64,000 nt of DNA from Paramecium tetraurelia. Lineage: Eukaryota; Ciliophora; Oligohymenophorea; Peniculida; Parameciidae. The notes beneath the pieces are model-generated. The model was not told the origin of the DNA, made no database searches, and saw only the letters and a list, made by a program, of their open reading frames with translations. Shown here piece by piece: positions 48,816 to 61,095 of this stretch (the first letter of the stretch is position 1; the number at the start of each line of letters is the position of its first letter). Where the stretch lies: assembly GCF_000165425.1 (NCBI RefSeq), contig NW_001798968.1, forward strand, positions 128,922-192,921, given 5' to 3'. Made by a program: the position numbers and the translations under genes.

Positions 48816-49758
48816 TCATAGTCCTTCCTGTTATTATTATGAAGAATAAGCTAGCATCCTATCAACATTTGAAATTATTATTTATTATGATTATTGTGTT
48901 TATGGCAATTCCACTCCTTTATTTATACTTCCTTCTAATCGAGGAGGGTAGAAATTATTAGATATCGTATTAAAATCAAGCTTAAGTATTTCGATAGTGT
49001 CTTCAGAAAATTCTGCATCTATGTTTCTGATAAAATTGGATTAGTGTTTCAAAAAGCAACATAAGAATTGCTCAACTTTTGTTATGATATTCTAATTTAT
49101 TTTAAATACATACACATCTACAAGGAGATCCAGATGTTATAACAGCATCTAATAGCCCTAGAGAAGTTGAAACTATTGGGCCGACTGGATCAATAAATAA
49201 GATAAAGATGAAATTCATTATTATTGGAATTAATTTGTTGGGGATTTAAAGGTCAAAAAAGAATAAGTTGGTTTCACGATGTGGTTATAAATAACACCTC
49301 ACTTATAGAATTAGAATTACTTAAGTGTGCTCATGTAAAAAAACATATTCCATAATCCATGTGATGGATGGACGTAGTAGAAAATGTAAGTGTTAATTTC
49401 TATGTAATAGAATAGTGTTATAATTGACTAAATAGTGAGAGACTATTTATTACATCAATGAAAAATGTCTTCAGAGTTATTTCTATAAAAAAGAGAGCAG
49501 TTCCTTATGCTTTCTCCCTTTCAGCAAGTAAATTCTAAGTAAATGCAAAACTCAATAAAAAGCTTTCAATTGAAGCTTTTTCATATTATTAATTTTACAA
49601 TTAAAAAGGAATGATGGAAATAACCTCCATATTTGAGTCTTAGTTATAACTTCGTAAGGTAAGAAGGAAAGCAAATTTGAAAGAATTCCAGAAGTAAAAG
49701 CATCCGAGATAAGTATTATGATAGATAGCACATACAAGGTTAAGGATCCTATTGCCAT
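48816..49758 (-). CDS. Rhomboid/Derlin-like membrane protein, paralog B, 290 aa
   Basis: Four exons with introns of 23, 25 and 22 nt; exon sum 291 codons. MAIGSLTLYVLSIIILISDAF begins a first TM helix. SNLLSFLPYEVITKTQIWRLF matches the strongly conserved Derlin/rhomboid-fold region before TM2 (QIWRL). Further TM helices follow, and IPNKLIPIIM lies before the last pair. No rhomboid GxSG serine is seen, so it is probably a pseudoprotease of the Der1/UBAC2-like group, which act in ER quality control. It starts 42 bp after the stop of its tandem paralog A and shares the same helix order and exon positions near QIWRLF. Long plus-strand frames here are antisense. Confidence 0.8.
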
Positions 49759-49800
49759 TATTATATAATTTAAAATATTTTTATATAAAAATAGCTATTT

Positions 49801-50787
49801 TCATTCAATTGTTGACGGGCCATCCTAATCACAATACTCACTACGGTTTAATTGATAAATTGATACCTATTATCAACGATAATATTCTCAAAGTTAAAAT
49901 TGTCCCCGCCTCCAATCTTTATTCCTTTTCCTTAAAATGATCGTTCTCTTTCTGACATTTCCTTTTCTTCAGTAGGATTAAGATCTAAATTTTATTGCAT
50001 CAAATGGAAATCTTCTCTCGTCACTAAGCGTTTCAGAAAATTGCTGTTCTCTATTTTTTTAATAAATGACTAAGATATTAGTAATGCGTATGATTTACTT
50101 GACTGGGTCTGAACATCATAGAATTGAAGAACTTTGCTTCAATGTAGCCAAAAATCAGAGCAGCTATGGGGTCGTAGCTTTAGTTCATTGCAAACCCGAT
50201 CAATCCATAAATAATGGGAACATATTTACCAGGAAGTTAACAGGGAAAGAACCAAATCCTAACTAATCCTTCAGGATTTGCATAGCACCTATAATAGCAT
50301 TGTTATTCTTACTGTAGGCTTAGGTAAACCAAATAGATATTCCATAAACCTCTGGATGGAATGGTGTAGACTTATATTATCAATGATAGAATTAAAAATA
50401 CAACCTTGAATAAGGATATATAAATTACTTGAATCATGAAGTTTTTAAAGAAGAAATCCAAAAGAAATACAACAGTCCCCAATTTTTTTTCCGTATTTAC
50501 AACTGAGGTAGAAAATATATATATCATAAACATAACTCCAAACAAGGCTAAGAATTTTGATGATAGTTACATTCTATAAATTGGGTAAAGAACAGTCTCC
50601 ATAATTAAAAACCTTTAAAGATTTTCAATGGCAAATCTTAGAACCAATAAGTAAATATCCCAGAAAATAAAGCGTCGACGAGAGTGGCAGATATTAATAA
50701 AAGCAATATGATTTTGATGCCCAAGGGAATTTGATTGATGAAACCTGCACATGACGTGTCTGCTTATGAGTATGTTCTAAAATTCAT
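49801..50787 (-). CDS. Rhomboid/Derlin-like membrane protein, paralog A, 304 aa
   Basis: Four exons with introns of 23, 29 and 20 nt; exon sum 305 codons. After a short polar N-terminus, PLGIKIILLLLISATLVDALF is TM1, then KGFQLWRLFFTQF (the QxWRLF signature). Further TM helices follow with SRGLWNIYLVYLSL and LPGKYVPIIYGLIGFAM, and then a cytosolic tail with SFQGKGIKIGG. That tail resembles the SFxGxGxxLG p97-binding box (SHP box) of Derlins and UBX proteins, which fits a p97/Cdc48-linked ER role. No catalytic Ser/His pair was seen. Paralog B lies directly downstream on the same strand. Confidence 0.82.
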
Positions 50788-50864
50788 GAATAGTGTTAAT
50801 AAATTGATATAAAAATATATGAAATAATTAATCAGTTCTCCCTAATTAATTAATTTTTATTTCC

Positions 50865-52178
50865 ATGCAATCTATTCAAAGCAACAGCAATTAAATACAG
50901 CCCACAATGGGAAGAGACAGATATGGTTAATCTCTATCAGTGGCCTTGCCAATTTCACCAGTTAAGAAACTTGATGTGACCAATGTGACATTACGAAAAT
51001 ATGATCGTTATACAGGGAATCCGGAAACCATAGCTTGGGAGAAACATTTGTTATGCGAAATCGGAGTAAGTGATTGTTCCATTCTTTAAGGATGAAGATT
51101 TGAACTTTATAAAAGATTTTTACTTAGAAGAGAAATCATACAAAGATGAAGAGTTTTACTTCAGGTACATCGATTCAATCAGAAGCAAATATCTGGCTGG
51201 AGCAAAGGAAGCTTACACATTGGCAAAAGACATATGCAAATAGTTGGTGGCCGAAGATCTGATAAAGACTTAGAGATTAAGGAAGAACCATAAATAAGTG
51301 ACCCAAAGGATCAGACAAACATTAGGAACATTTAAGCAGACTAAAAATGAAGATATCTTGAGATGGGTACGAATGACCTATTAAAGTAGAAAACTGGATT
51401 GAAGAAATTATTTCACGAGATGAGAGATGCAATCTAACACATTCTGGATGCAGGAGGGGAAAAGGAATTCTTTAGATTGGAAGAATTAATAAAATAGAAA
51501 TAACACATAACAGAAGATTTTCTTAAGGGACTTCCAATTAGAAATGTTTAGGAAATCAACAAATATTTGCAATCAATAAGACTGTTCATCTCTAAAAAAA
51601 CAGATGAGTTCTAATAACACAAGTTAGAACACGGAGATGATTTCCACTTTGATGAGAAAACTATTAGGGAATTGTCGAGATCCTCATTGGAGGACACAGC
51701 TTCCTGTTACTCTGATCGGTTGACTGAGATTAGAGCACATTCTAAGAGGGAGAAATAGAAGGAGGCTGAGAAGTAGATAGAAAAGTTTTATGATCTGAAT
51801 TAATTGAAAAATAAATGGAAAACTACTAATGTAGATTAATTGAAGGGAACGATTAGGAGAGTTTTAGTGAAGGAGACGTTATCTGAAGCTGAACACATTC
51901 GTGCAAGGGCGTATAGGTTGGAATAAGAGAAAAAGGGGATTTAGATTTTAAAAGTGTAGAAACCGAGGAAGGTTTAATAGACGGCTTAACAAAGGATTCA
52001 GGAAAGGAAGGAAAAGAAAGATAAGAGATCAGTGGCTGAATAATAAAGGAAACATACTTTAACTAGGGAGGAAATGAAGACGGAACAATTGAAACAAGAG
52101 TTTTTTACAAAATACAATCCTAAATCTAGCATTGGAGAATAATTTTGTGTTGCTGTTGGTTATAATAATTTATTTTGA
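50865..52178 (+). CDS. Unknown Lys/Glu-rich protein, 422 aa
   Basis: Three exons with a 25-nt and a 20-nt intron; exon sum 423 codons. A globular N-terminal half (TLRKYDRYTGNPETIAWEKH, then paired helices) leads to a long basic coiled tail (EKQKEAEKQIEKF; QERKEKKDKR). No family is recognised; the basic tail suggests nucleic-acid or cytoskeletal binding. It diverges from the Derlin-like pair, with 77 bp between starts. Confidence 0.82.
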
Positions 52179-52202
52179 ATCATAATAAAACAACTATTAA
52201 AA

Positions 52203-54028
52203 ATGCCATAATTTTTATAAACTACATAAAATCTTGTCTTAAAATTTCGTGATGTTGCCATAGATCAACTAGACATCTTCGGCCAACCTCCCAATTTCAG
52301 AGTGCTAAACAGATAAAAATATAACTCTATGATTGGATTGATAACGACCATACTTATTGGAGGTGTCACGTTTATTTACTTGGCGAATGAATTAATCACA
52401 ATGTTAGGCAAAGCTGAGCCGTCTGTGGTGTCCTCGGAAATCCAAGTGTTTGATACTTAAGTAAAGTAGAGTCATTTAAATTAGACATTTCCTTTGTTAA
52501 ACGATAACTTTACCTTAGCCATTTCAGCCACCAATAGTGCAGGAAATCAGCTCAATGGCCAGGGAAAGTATTATAATATTTCAATTTTCCATTGCATAAG
52601 GAGCAGAACCAAAAATGAGACAACAGGATTGATTGCGGTCAGTGTGGAGTAATCATTTCATCAATATCTTATAAGATGTTCTCTTCTCCCAACAGAAACC
52701 TGTAATATGTCCCATTTTGTCACTGAATAATAGAATGATTATTTTAGTCGAATGAGATTAGGTGCCATGCAATGTATTAATCGAGAGTATCTTAAAATAA
52801 ATCCACCAGTATTTCTAATTTCTAAATTTACTAGCCATTGCAAGGACAATTGAATGCTATGGTCTATCAATATTTGAAAATACAACTGACGGTTTGCCAT
52901 AACTCAACCGAATATTAGAAATGCGCATCCCCAGAAGAAATCAAATCCATCTTAATGTCAGGACATTATGTAGTTTATACGAGTGATTACCTAACGCAAC
53001 TCAATAATCCCAGCGAACCCTACAAACAAATTATCAATAGTGAGTTTTCAGGCTACTCTGTATCCACATCTAAAATGATTAAACAATATTACAGAATCAT
53101 CTAGACTACCAGCGATGACGGCTGGTTGTTATAGAACATACATGTTAAAGAAAATCTCAAACAGCAGGAATGGAGAGAAACCACAGAGTTGTACAATGGT
53201 GAATATATTGTGGAACACTACATTGCTCTGGATTATCGTCAAACCAATTATAATAGAAACTACGTTAAAATCCAAACTGTGTTAAGTAGACTAGGAGGCA
53301 TTTGGCAGATCTTTATAATCATTGTGGCCTCCATCATAAAACCTATTATTAACACACTCATGAATTTGGACATAGCTAACAGGGTTTTTCGGTTTTAATT
53401 AATGGAAGATGAGAAGGATCTCAAAACTAAGAACAATAGTCAAATGACTGAAACCAAAACGAATGAAGAAAAAATCACAATTTATAATTGGAAATGCCAA
53501 AATCATAAACTATCAAGTGATATCACTTCAAAAATGTTAATTCTCTTTGGCTGTCGGAATTAAAAAAAATTATTATTCAATCATGCCAAAGACCAAATTA
53601 TGCAGAGCTTAGACATCATTAACATGATTAAAAAATTGTAGGAAATTGATCTCATTAAATAGATCATCTTTACTAAGGAACAGCAACTCCTGTTCAATAT
53701 CATACCTAATCCTCTTATTCAGTTGAATAATGAGTAGGAAAATAATAATTTAAAAATTAATAATATTGATTTTATTAAGCACATCAATCAAATATCCCAA
53801 CACAATAATAAATACTACACCTACTTGGAATCGTATCACAAAATGATCAACACCAAAGATAAGAATCCTTTTGATGATAGAATTATTCAATTGTTGGATA
53901 AACAAACTCTAACTTTCTTTGACAAATAAATCGGGTAATTGAATGTTTCGCAAATTTCCAAATCCCCAGCCTATCTAGAAAGCAAAGACGAGGATATCAA
54001 CGAACCAATACCATTATTACCGAAATGA
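52203..54028 (+). CDS. Two-TM protein with large extracytosolic loop, 599 aa
   Basis: Two exons with a 26-nt intron; exon sum 600 codons. TM1, MIGLITTILIGGVTFIYLA, lies at about residue 45. A beta-rich loop of about 270 residues with conserved-looking Cys and Asn (NETTG; RCSLLPTETC) follows. TM2, WQIFIIIVASIIKPIINTL, comes near residue 370, then a 200-residue cytosolic, polar tail. I recognise this two-TM layout only loosely, as that of large ciliate membrane-protein families of unknown function. A channel role (P2X-like layout) is only an analogy of shape. The start was chosen as the first ATG, 24 bp after the previous stop. Confidence 0.85.
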
Positions 54029-54164
54029 TATTGTGATTGATTACTTAGTTTATTTAATTAAAACAAGTTGTTTAATCAAAACAGAGTTTATTTAGCACTT
54101 TATATAATATAATCAGTAAGAAATTTTATAGATATTTTCAATAATAATATGTATAGTTATAGAT

Positions 54165-54680
54165 TCAAGTTAGACACTTCTAGAGGTGCTAGATGAAGGT
54201 TTAAGTCAATGAGAAGATTTCTGGAGATAGATTGATAGAATGGATTAGCTAATTCAATTCATTTACCTTCTCATTAGGTTTGCAAAACATAGATTCTTAT
54301 TCGATTCTCGTATCACAGCCCCTAAGATAAAAATCTTATTATTACATTTAGTAGAGGTCTTTGTATTTGTCCCTCAAGTGCTTGTAATACCTGTTTTTTA
54401 CCATACTGTATGATTTGTTTGGAAAATAAAGAGCTATTTTCACAAATTTCGGTCCCACTTCCTGGACCAATCTCAGGATTCGCTTATCTTCCTCTTGAGT
54501 AAATTGGGACAGCGAGTGATTTTTGTGCTGTGAATCCTTTAACTTGTTTTTCTTTCTCAATTAACGATTGATATTGTATTAAATCCTTTTCTGACCAGTT
54601 TTAATTGTGTAATCCCTATTGGCATAAAAACCATATTGTTTAATTGCTGAACATCGCTTCTCTCTCTTCATTTGTTCCAT
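54165..54680 (-). CDS. Single-repeat Myb/SANT protein, 171 aa
   Basis: Intronless, 172 codons. One Myb-type repeat: FTQEEDKRILRLVQEVGPKFVKIALYFPNKSYSMVKNRYYKHL. The expected helix spacing is present, though the three tryptophans are replaced by Phe, Phe/Tyr-type residues. The flanks are basic. It is a likely DNA-binding regulator; one repeat alone usually needs a partner. Convergent with the two-TM gene, 136 bp apart. Confidence 0.88.
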
Positions 54681-55590
54681 AATATAAATAATAAATGGAA
54701 AATAAATTTTGGATTTGAATGCCGCTCCAGAATAAGATTTTGTGTTTTAAAATATAAGCAAGTTGTCTTTATCTAAAATAAATTGATTTTAAGTACCATT
54801 TCAGTTCGAAATTAAAATGGCCCACCACTGTTTTTGCTAATTTGTAGTTGACCCTTAAATTAAATATATCCTGAAGTAGTAAATTTATAACTTCATTTAG
54901 ATGGCGATTTGAATATAAAATTAGCAAAAAGGCATGGAGATAAATGAATTTCATTCAAAAGGAAAATTATGAACATTAAAAACTTCCAGTTTTTGAAAAC
55001 AATTAAATCAAATTCAAAGGATATAAATTGAGTAATAACTTATTCTCATTTGGAGTGTATTGAAAATAAAAATTTATTAAAACATGTATTGAATTTAATA
55101 GCCTAATTTTTAAAATTAAACTCAAAAAGAGAGAATTTCACAAATTTTTTCCCAATTTTAAGTAATTTATCAACTATGATTGATTGCTATTCTATTTTCA
55201 ATCAATATTGAGATTCAATTAAAAAGACTTTCATCCACCATTAGTATGGGGTAATAAAATGTAGAGTATTTAGTTTATACTTGTTAGGCTTGTAGTTTCG
55301 TGCCATAAATTTACTATTTATTTAGACTTCTTAAAAAGAAATAAATTGATAATGTAATAAAAATTTCATTTCTCTTTACTTTACAATTCAGCAAAGCTAT
55401 CAGGGTAGATTTGTAAATGATTTACAGAAAAATAGTTATTTCTCTAAAGCCTTAAAATAGAATCTGATAAAATTTTGGTTTCAAGCGAAAAATTATAATT
55501 AAAAATCGCAATTTCAGGTACATTGTATAAAGTATAAGGTCTTGATTTTGATGATCTAGTCAGTTATATATATTTGGAAAGAATGGAAAT
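54681..55590. other. AT-rich spacer
   Basis: No acceptable frame. The minus-strand open frame at 54769-54954 has filler-like composition. Confidence 0.45.
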
Positions 55591-56770
55591 TGATAATAAG
55601 GTAAATAGTTTAGGTGTTTCAAAATTTATTTTAAGAGGATGTTTACTTAATTCCACAGGATCTGCTAAATTGAAGTTAGACAGAAGAAAAATTAATTTCG
55701 TTAAATTTTATCAACCAAAATTTTAGTCTTGTTTATGATTTTAGGAAAACCACTTATATATTAGGAGGAAACAGTTATTAATATTAATCTATTTTAATAA
55801 GCAACGTATTTATATGCTGATATTTTCCAAGCTTCTGTTTAAAAAATAAACCATCAATATTTTCTCCATTATTACTATAAGGAATTAAACACAAATCAGT
55901 TTAAAAATCTAATTCCAATTAATACATTTACTATGACTTTTCTGCTTTCTCTAATAAGATTGTTTGTTCACATTCAGTAAAATAAAAATTAAATTTTGAA
56001 TTCTCTCAGAAGAAAAATAGAGTGTCCGATGCTGAACTTGATATTTGAGTTACCCTTTGAGTTTTTCCTACCTAGAGGCAAATATTGGCGCGGAAACAGT
56101 CTAAATAAAATAACATAAAGTAATGTAACCCAGATTTTTTTTTCAAGAGATTAGAATTGCCAATTTAACTACAAATCCAGATCCTCAATTAAATGATAAG
56201 TTTTTCTCTTTTCAACTATTTGAATTAGCAGCTATTATATAACTAGAACTGAGAATTGGCATATAGGAGATTGATTTAATAAGAAAGCAAAAATAGTTCC
56301 TATGATTAATGCCCCCTCAGGATACCTAATTTTCTTATTGAATGTTGAAACTATCTCGAGAGCAATCCACTCAGAGTTATTTGAATCTTATCAACAACTT
56401 AAAATGACAAAGAAGAATTTTGGTTTAAGCTAAAGATGATTGAATCAATTTAGAAAATGAATAAATTAAGTTTAGTAAAGCTGAAGGAGTAAATATATGT
56501 ATCACATGTAATAGATTTGCTTGTTAAAAATATGAAGTCTGCTGGCTTTATTTTTAGTTTCACAAATCTAAATATCATATCATTATTTAGAAATTTGTTT
56601 AATTAGGACATAAGTTGCATCAAAAGAAATAGGCAGACAGTTTTAAATATATATATTTATTGTTTACATGTTATAACAATAATATATGAACAAAAGAAGT
56701 CAGGAAAATGTCTTTAAGTTAAATGAAATTTGGAAAAATTTTAGTTTTAACCTTAGAATCTGAAGGAAGG
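55591..56770 (+). pseudogene. Relic of a RhoGAP-domain gene
   Basis: Over about 1 kb the plus strand shows protein-like blocks broken by many TGAs and frame changes. The clearest block, about 56308-56425, reads PLRIPNFLIEC, then NYLESNPLRV, then NDKEEFW. This fits the start of a RhoGAP domain (IPxFLxxCxxYLExxGLxxEGIFRxSG), but the catalytic-arginine loop is not intact. Further coding-like sequence continues to about 56720. A RhoGAP stimulates GTP hydrolysis by Rho-type GTPases; this copy cannot do so. Host gene relic, age uncertain. Confidence 0.5.
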
Positions 56771-56791
56771 GGAAATACATATTTTTTAATT

Positions 56792-58189
56792 TCAAATGAT
56801 AAAAGCTAGTAATATCATATTTACAAATGCTAAGAATCCATAATCACCGCATACTTCACATTCATAATCTGCACAGTACTCCTATCCTTCAGGTTTTATA
56901 CATGTAATTTCCTCACTCATAGTATTAATACATATACCTGGATCGTGTTCTTAAGTTGGATTTAATAGTAATGTTTAAACTTAAATCCTAACAGATTTCC
57001 AAACTACTTCTGCTTTTAATTAAACAATCACTTAATTTAAAGTAGCATTAATAAATTAAACTGGTTTTACTTTTTTATCCAATCCATAACCATTAAACCA
57101 GACATCTGCATCAGTAAAATAGTAGTCTTTTTTATTATCGAGTATATAATGAATTTTAAAAGAAAATAAATCATTAAAGTGCAAGTTTGGAGATTCTTCA
57201 AACAATGTTTAACATGTCAGATCAGTGCACCATCTTATCCTACCATTTATATCAAACTATGTTTTAAGACGAATTTGAATTGTGGTTTCAATATTATTGA
57301 GAGAAGGAGTTTCAGATAAAGCAGAAATCACCTTGATATTTAATTTGCTCAAAGCAATAGTTGCTTCCAATTATAGTATAACCTATCCGGGAATTGTATT
57401 ATTTATTTTAATTGGTTCTTATTTTTGATTAAATCCATTACCAGAATACCACACTTCAGTATTTTTCAAAAATTATTTACTTTTTTCACTATCTAAAATC
57501 ACTTATTTTATAAAAAATGTGTCATTAATTAAGATAGAGGGAGTTACATTTAATTTTGATATGCAATCGAAGTCACCACACCAATATAATTCAGATTATG
57601 GTGCATCGGAATTTGCTTATTCAGCTAAAATTTTATATTTGAATGATGTATCAAATAGTTTTTAAGAATCCTTAGTTGCAGTAATAGTGAAATTATAGAT
57701 AAATTCATATTAAAAAGCTTCTTGATTAGCTGATTCAAAAATTATTGAATAACATCCTTCATATACATTATTAATGATATTGAGTAATAAATTTTAATCT
57801 AATTGCGAAACTGGTATTTTGAATGAATATTATCTTGATTAATTAATTGAATTATTTGAAGATATAATTGGTAAGTCTGATATTAAATAAGAGGATTAGT
57901 GATCAACTTTAGAGACGTATAATACTTTAAGTTTAAGACATGTTGTTTCTGGTTTCTTTCCATCTTCTACTACCAAGCCAAAGTAAATTGGATCTTCAAA
58001 GAGAGCGTCAATATAATTCACATTAATTTAAACTTCTTGTGACTCCTAAATGTAAACTGCATCTCCACTAAAAATATTATGTGATTCATTAGTTCCAAAT
58101 TTAGAGAAATATTTATTGCAATTAATTGAATTACTCTTAGAGCTCATTGCAATTACGATGAATTAGATAAACAATATGATGTTCTTCAT
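56792..58189 (-). CDS. Secreted repeat protein with hydrophobic C-terminus, 465 aa
   Basis: Intronless, 466 codons. The signal peptide is MKNIILFIQFIVIAMS. Internal repeats of about 130 residues each contain a Cys pair (LYWCGDFDCIS; IRWCTDLTCQT) followed by EVWYSGNGFNQK or DVWFNGYGLDKK and a QVIxQLxA strand; a first, weaker copy may be at the N-terminus. The C-terminus ends in a Cys-rich patch and a hydrophobic segment, FLAFVNMILLAFII, without a basic tail, as in GPI-anchored proteins. It is probably a cell-surface or secreted beta-rich protein of unknown binding role. Confidence 0.85.
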
Positions 58190-58806
58190 TTCTATTAATT
58201 TAATTTATATTATATAAATATAATATGTCTATTAATCAAAAAAATCCAAAATAGCTTATCTTGAAAAATAATGGATCAAATGATGAAATTAAGAAGTACT
58301 AAATTAATATTTTATTTCATCTTACAATATATGCTTTTTTAAATACTCATAATTGTTTTAATTAAATATCTATTATGTGTTGTTTTTCTTCAAAGCTTTT
58401 TGAGAATGTCCCTCAATCTTGATTGGATGATCCAATTCATAACAGTTTGGATCTCATTTAAATCAAATTAATAAATATTGATTGGTAAAATTGAATATAA
58501 TTGAAAAGGTGATTAAATTACATTTTTCACTAGGAAAAAGGAATTTGTCTAAAAGAATCAAGAGAAAACTACTTGTTAATACTTTCGTATTAAATTATAA
58601 AATCTAAAAAATTAAATTGTTCTCTATCCTCTTATATAGGAATCTCTATTTAGAATTTTCTATTTATAAAATAAACATAAATGAATTAAAATTTTACCAT
58701 AGCCCAAAGTTTATAAATGTTGTATTACCTTACTAGAATTAATTAACAAAAATCATAGATTTTGGCAATTAAGTAGATATATATTTTAATTAAATAATTG
58801 TATTAA
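58190..58806. other. AT-rich spacer
   Basis: About 0.6 kb between two minus-strand genes. No frame or repeat was noticed. Confidence 0.45.
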
Positions 58807-59946
58807 TCAAAAAGTTTATATGTCATTTATTAATTTATCAATAATTTTTTACAAATTATTCTTTTTTATTGAGATGTTGCTATTTAGAATGAAACTTTTA
58901 ACACTATTGTTATTACTCAACTAAGTAAAGTATTCTCTTTGGAAAAGTCTTTTATCAAAAGTCAATACATTCATAGGTCCTAAGGGTTCACTTTATTTTT
59001 ATACATGTCCCCATAAGTGCTTGTATTTAAGTAGTGCATCTTTAAATCTAGTAGGATGAAATTCCAAAGTTTTAGGTTCAACTAATTTTTCTAATTCAAA
59101 ATCATCTTCACTGTCAGTATCAATTTAACCAATAGATTGCTTTTATCTTATTTTGTATTCAATCATCCTGACAACAGCATATCGAATCTTATTTTCAACC
59201 GGCATAGGTTCTCCAACCATAAATTTTTCATGGAAGGCCTTGGCTAACTATTACTCTTTGATGTAATAAAATATCTTGCCTATTTAATCGTAGGCATTTA
59301 ATTCGTAATTAGATTCATTAAAGAATAATGCGTATTTGATGAGTTTCTTGGAATAATTCAAAGCCTTCCTGAAGTTATGAATCAAAAGTGAAAGTTCTAC
59401 TAGGTGTTTGTAAGCAATAATTTTGTAACGATAAACTCGATTTGAGTTGCAAAATACTAAATATTTTTACCAAATTAAGATGGCCTTATCATATAGGAAC
59501 TATTTTTCTAATATATATGCATATGTAAAAACAGCTACATTGTACAGGTTCCCAATTTTTGATTGTCGCAGATATCTTGGATTGACATAATAAATTGATT
59601 ACTTTAAGACAAATGTGAATCTCTCTTCTAAATCATTTGCATCATTTAAATCGATTTGAGACAGAATTTTTAATGACTACTACTTTCTATTGTTATATGG
59701 AGAGTTGTCATCATCATTGATCTTAAATAATTTATCTCGATCCCTTAGAAAATTAAAATCTTCTTGATAACTGGATTGTATTTTATTTTCTTTCTTTTTT
59801 ACTTAGGGCAGAGTAGCCTATGCCCAGTTCCCAACAGTTCCTAAGGTAGATTCGTCCACTTTCTTGAGTGATATCATAGAGGTGGCTCTAGTGGATCTAC
59901 TAAAGTAAGTATGCTTGGTCTTAGGATTGAATAAATTTATTTTCAT
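58807..59946 (-). CDS. Helical-repeat (TPR-like) protein, 379 aa
   Basis: Intronless, 380 codons. After a polar N-terminus with DNSPYNNRK, the middle has paired helices of TPR style (LYNVAVFTYAYILEKQFLYDKAILIWQKYL; HLVELSLLIHNFRKALNYSKKL; YDQIGKIFYYIKEQQLAKAFHEK). An acidic patch (DTDSEDD) and a polar tail follow. It is a probable scaffold. A gap of 23 bp separates its start from the stop of the upstream coiled-coil gene on the same strand. Confidence 0.83.
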
Positions 59947-59969
59947 AATAATAAAGTATTTTATATCGA

Positions 59970-60895
59970 TCATTTTATATAGTAATTTTCTTCGTCTCCT
60001 TTTCTCATAGTGGAACCCTACATTTTGGATGAGTTCATTCTTGATTGTTACATGATGGATTGGTTCTTCATTGTTTTATCAAGTCTTGTTATTTCTTAAT
60101 TTTATTAACTGCTCAACTCTTTTCTTACATTTTAATACTTTTATAATAATCTATTATTTTATATTATAATATACTTCTCTAATTCCTATGATCTAATCTT
60201 TCTTTGTTCTTCCTATCCTGAAATAATTCTTTATTGTAAGGCACCTATTTCAGTACTTTACTTTTGTTTAAGTTGAAGAATGAGATTTCTGATCTTGCCT
60301 GATCTTGACTGATTCCATCTTTCATACTCTTCTCTTTCCATCGATAAAATTCTTTATTAAGTTATATGAGCTTCTTGGTAACTAAATAATATTATTGGTT
60401 ATATACTTTTCTTATCTTGCCAAAGATTCTTCAGTTTTTCTCAAACTCAACAATTCTGCTGAATCTTTTGGTTTAACAGGGATTGAGTTTTCTAATTCAT
60501 CTGTAAATTGTTTCAATTCTTCATCGTGTCTTTGAAGAACTTATTCTTTGACTCTTTGAGCCTCTTGATCAAATTCAGCCATTTTCTGATCCCAGAATTC
60601 GTTAAATTGATTGAATTCTTCAAGATGAGCCTTCTCAATTTCTTATTTTTCATTGGTATGTCTATCCTTGACTTCATACTTGTTTTTGGAATCCAAATCT
60701 TTTTTCAATTCCCCCAGTCTTTTTTTTGCTTAATCTGCCTCCAAATATTTTCCTGCCTTCTCACAACTCTTTTAATGATCATACAATATTTATCTAACAA
60801 TAGAATTGCAATCCTTACATATATTCTTCCAAATCTCCTGTTTAAACTGGGAGGTTGTTTGTACCCTTTCTGACTGTTGATCTCGAATTATTCAT
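59970..60895 (-). CDS. Coiled-coil protein, about 290 aa, first exon off by one base
   Basis: The body is Glu/Lys/Gln-rich coiled coil (LEADQAKKRLGELKKDL; FDQEAQRVKEQV), with a 25-nt intron near 60397-60421 and a Ser/Met/Gln-rich tail. The N-terminal exon (MNNSRSTVRK) is followed by a good 27-nt intron at about 60846-60872. However, a GGG run at the donor leaves one extra base, and the total exon length is one more than a multiple of three. One G fewer would give a perfect frame. A local indel or a different first exon is likely. The plus-strand 121-codon frame at 60508-60873 is a shadow. Confidence 0.65.
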
Positions 60896-61095
60896 AAAAT
60901 TATTTTTTTTCTGTTAAATTATAATTATCTTGATCTATTTTTATAAGTCCAAAATTCAAAATCATTTTTTTAAATCAATAAAATTCAATAAGATGATCCA
61001 TAAACTAAGTTACCATTCGAATTAAATAATTTATATATGATTTTTCTAATTCATACAAAAATGCAAGAAATATAATTATCTACTTCAAATTTATT
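60896..61095. other. Divergent AT-rich spacer
   Basis: A 200-bp spacer between divergent starts; no motif recognised. Confidence 0.5.

Noticed and set aside
48841-50280. Plus-strand frames looking like a sensor or receptor with hydrophobic start
   Set aside because: They need several TGAs or forced introns. The minus strand gives two clean Derlin-like genes over the same bases with exact exon sums; the plus frames are antisense shadows.
60508-60873. 121-codon Phe/Leu-rich plus-strand frame
   Set aside because: Reverse complement of a Glu/Lys/Gln coiled-coil gene; such shadows are typically Phe/Leu/Ser-rich.
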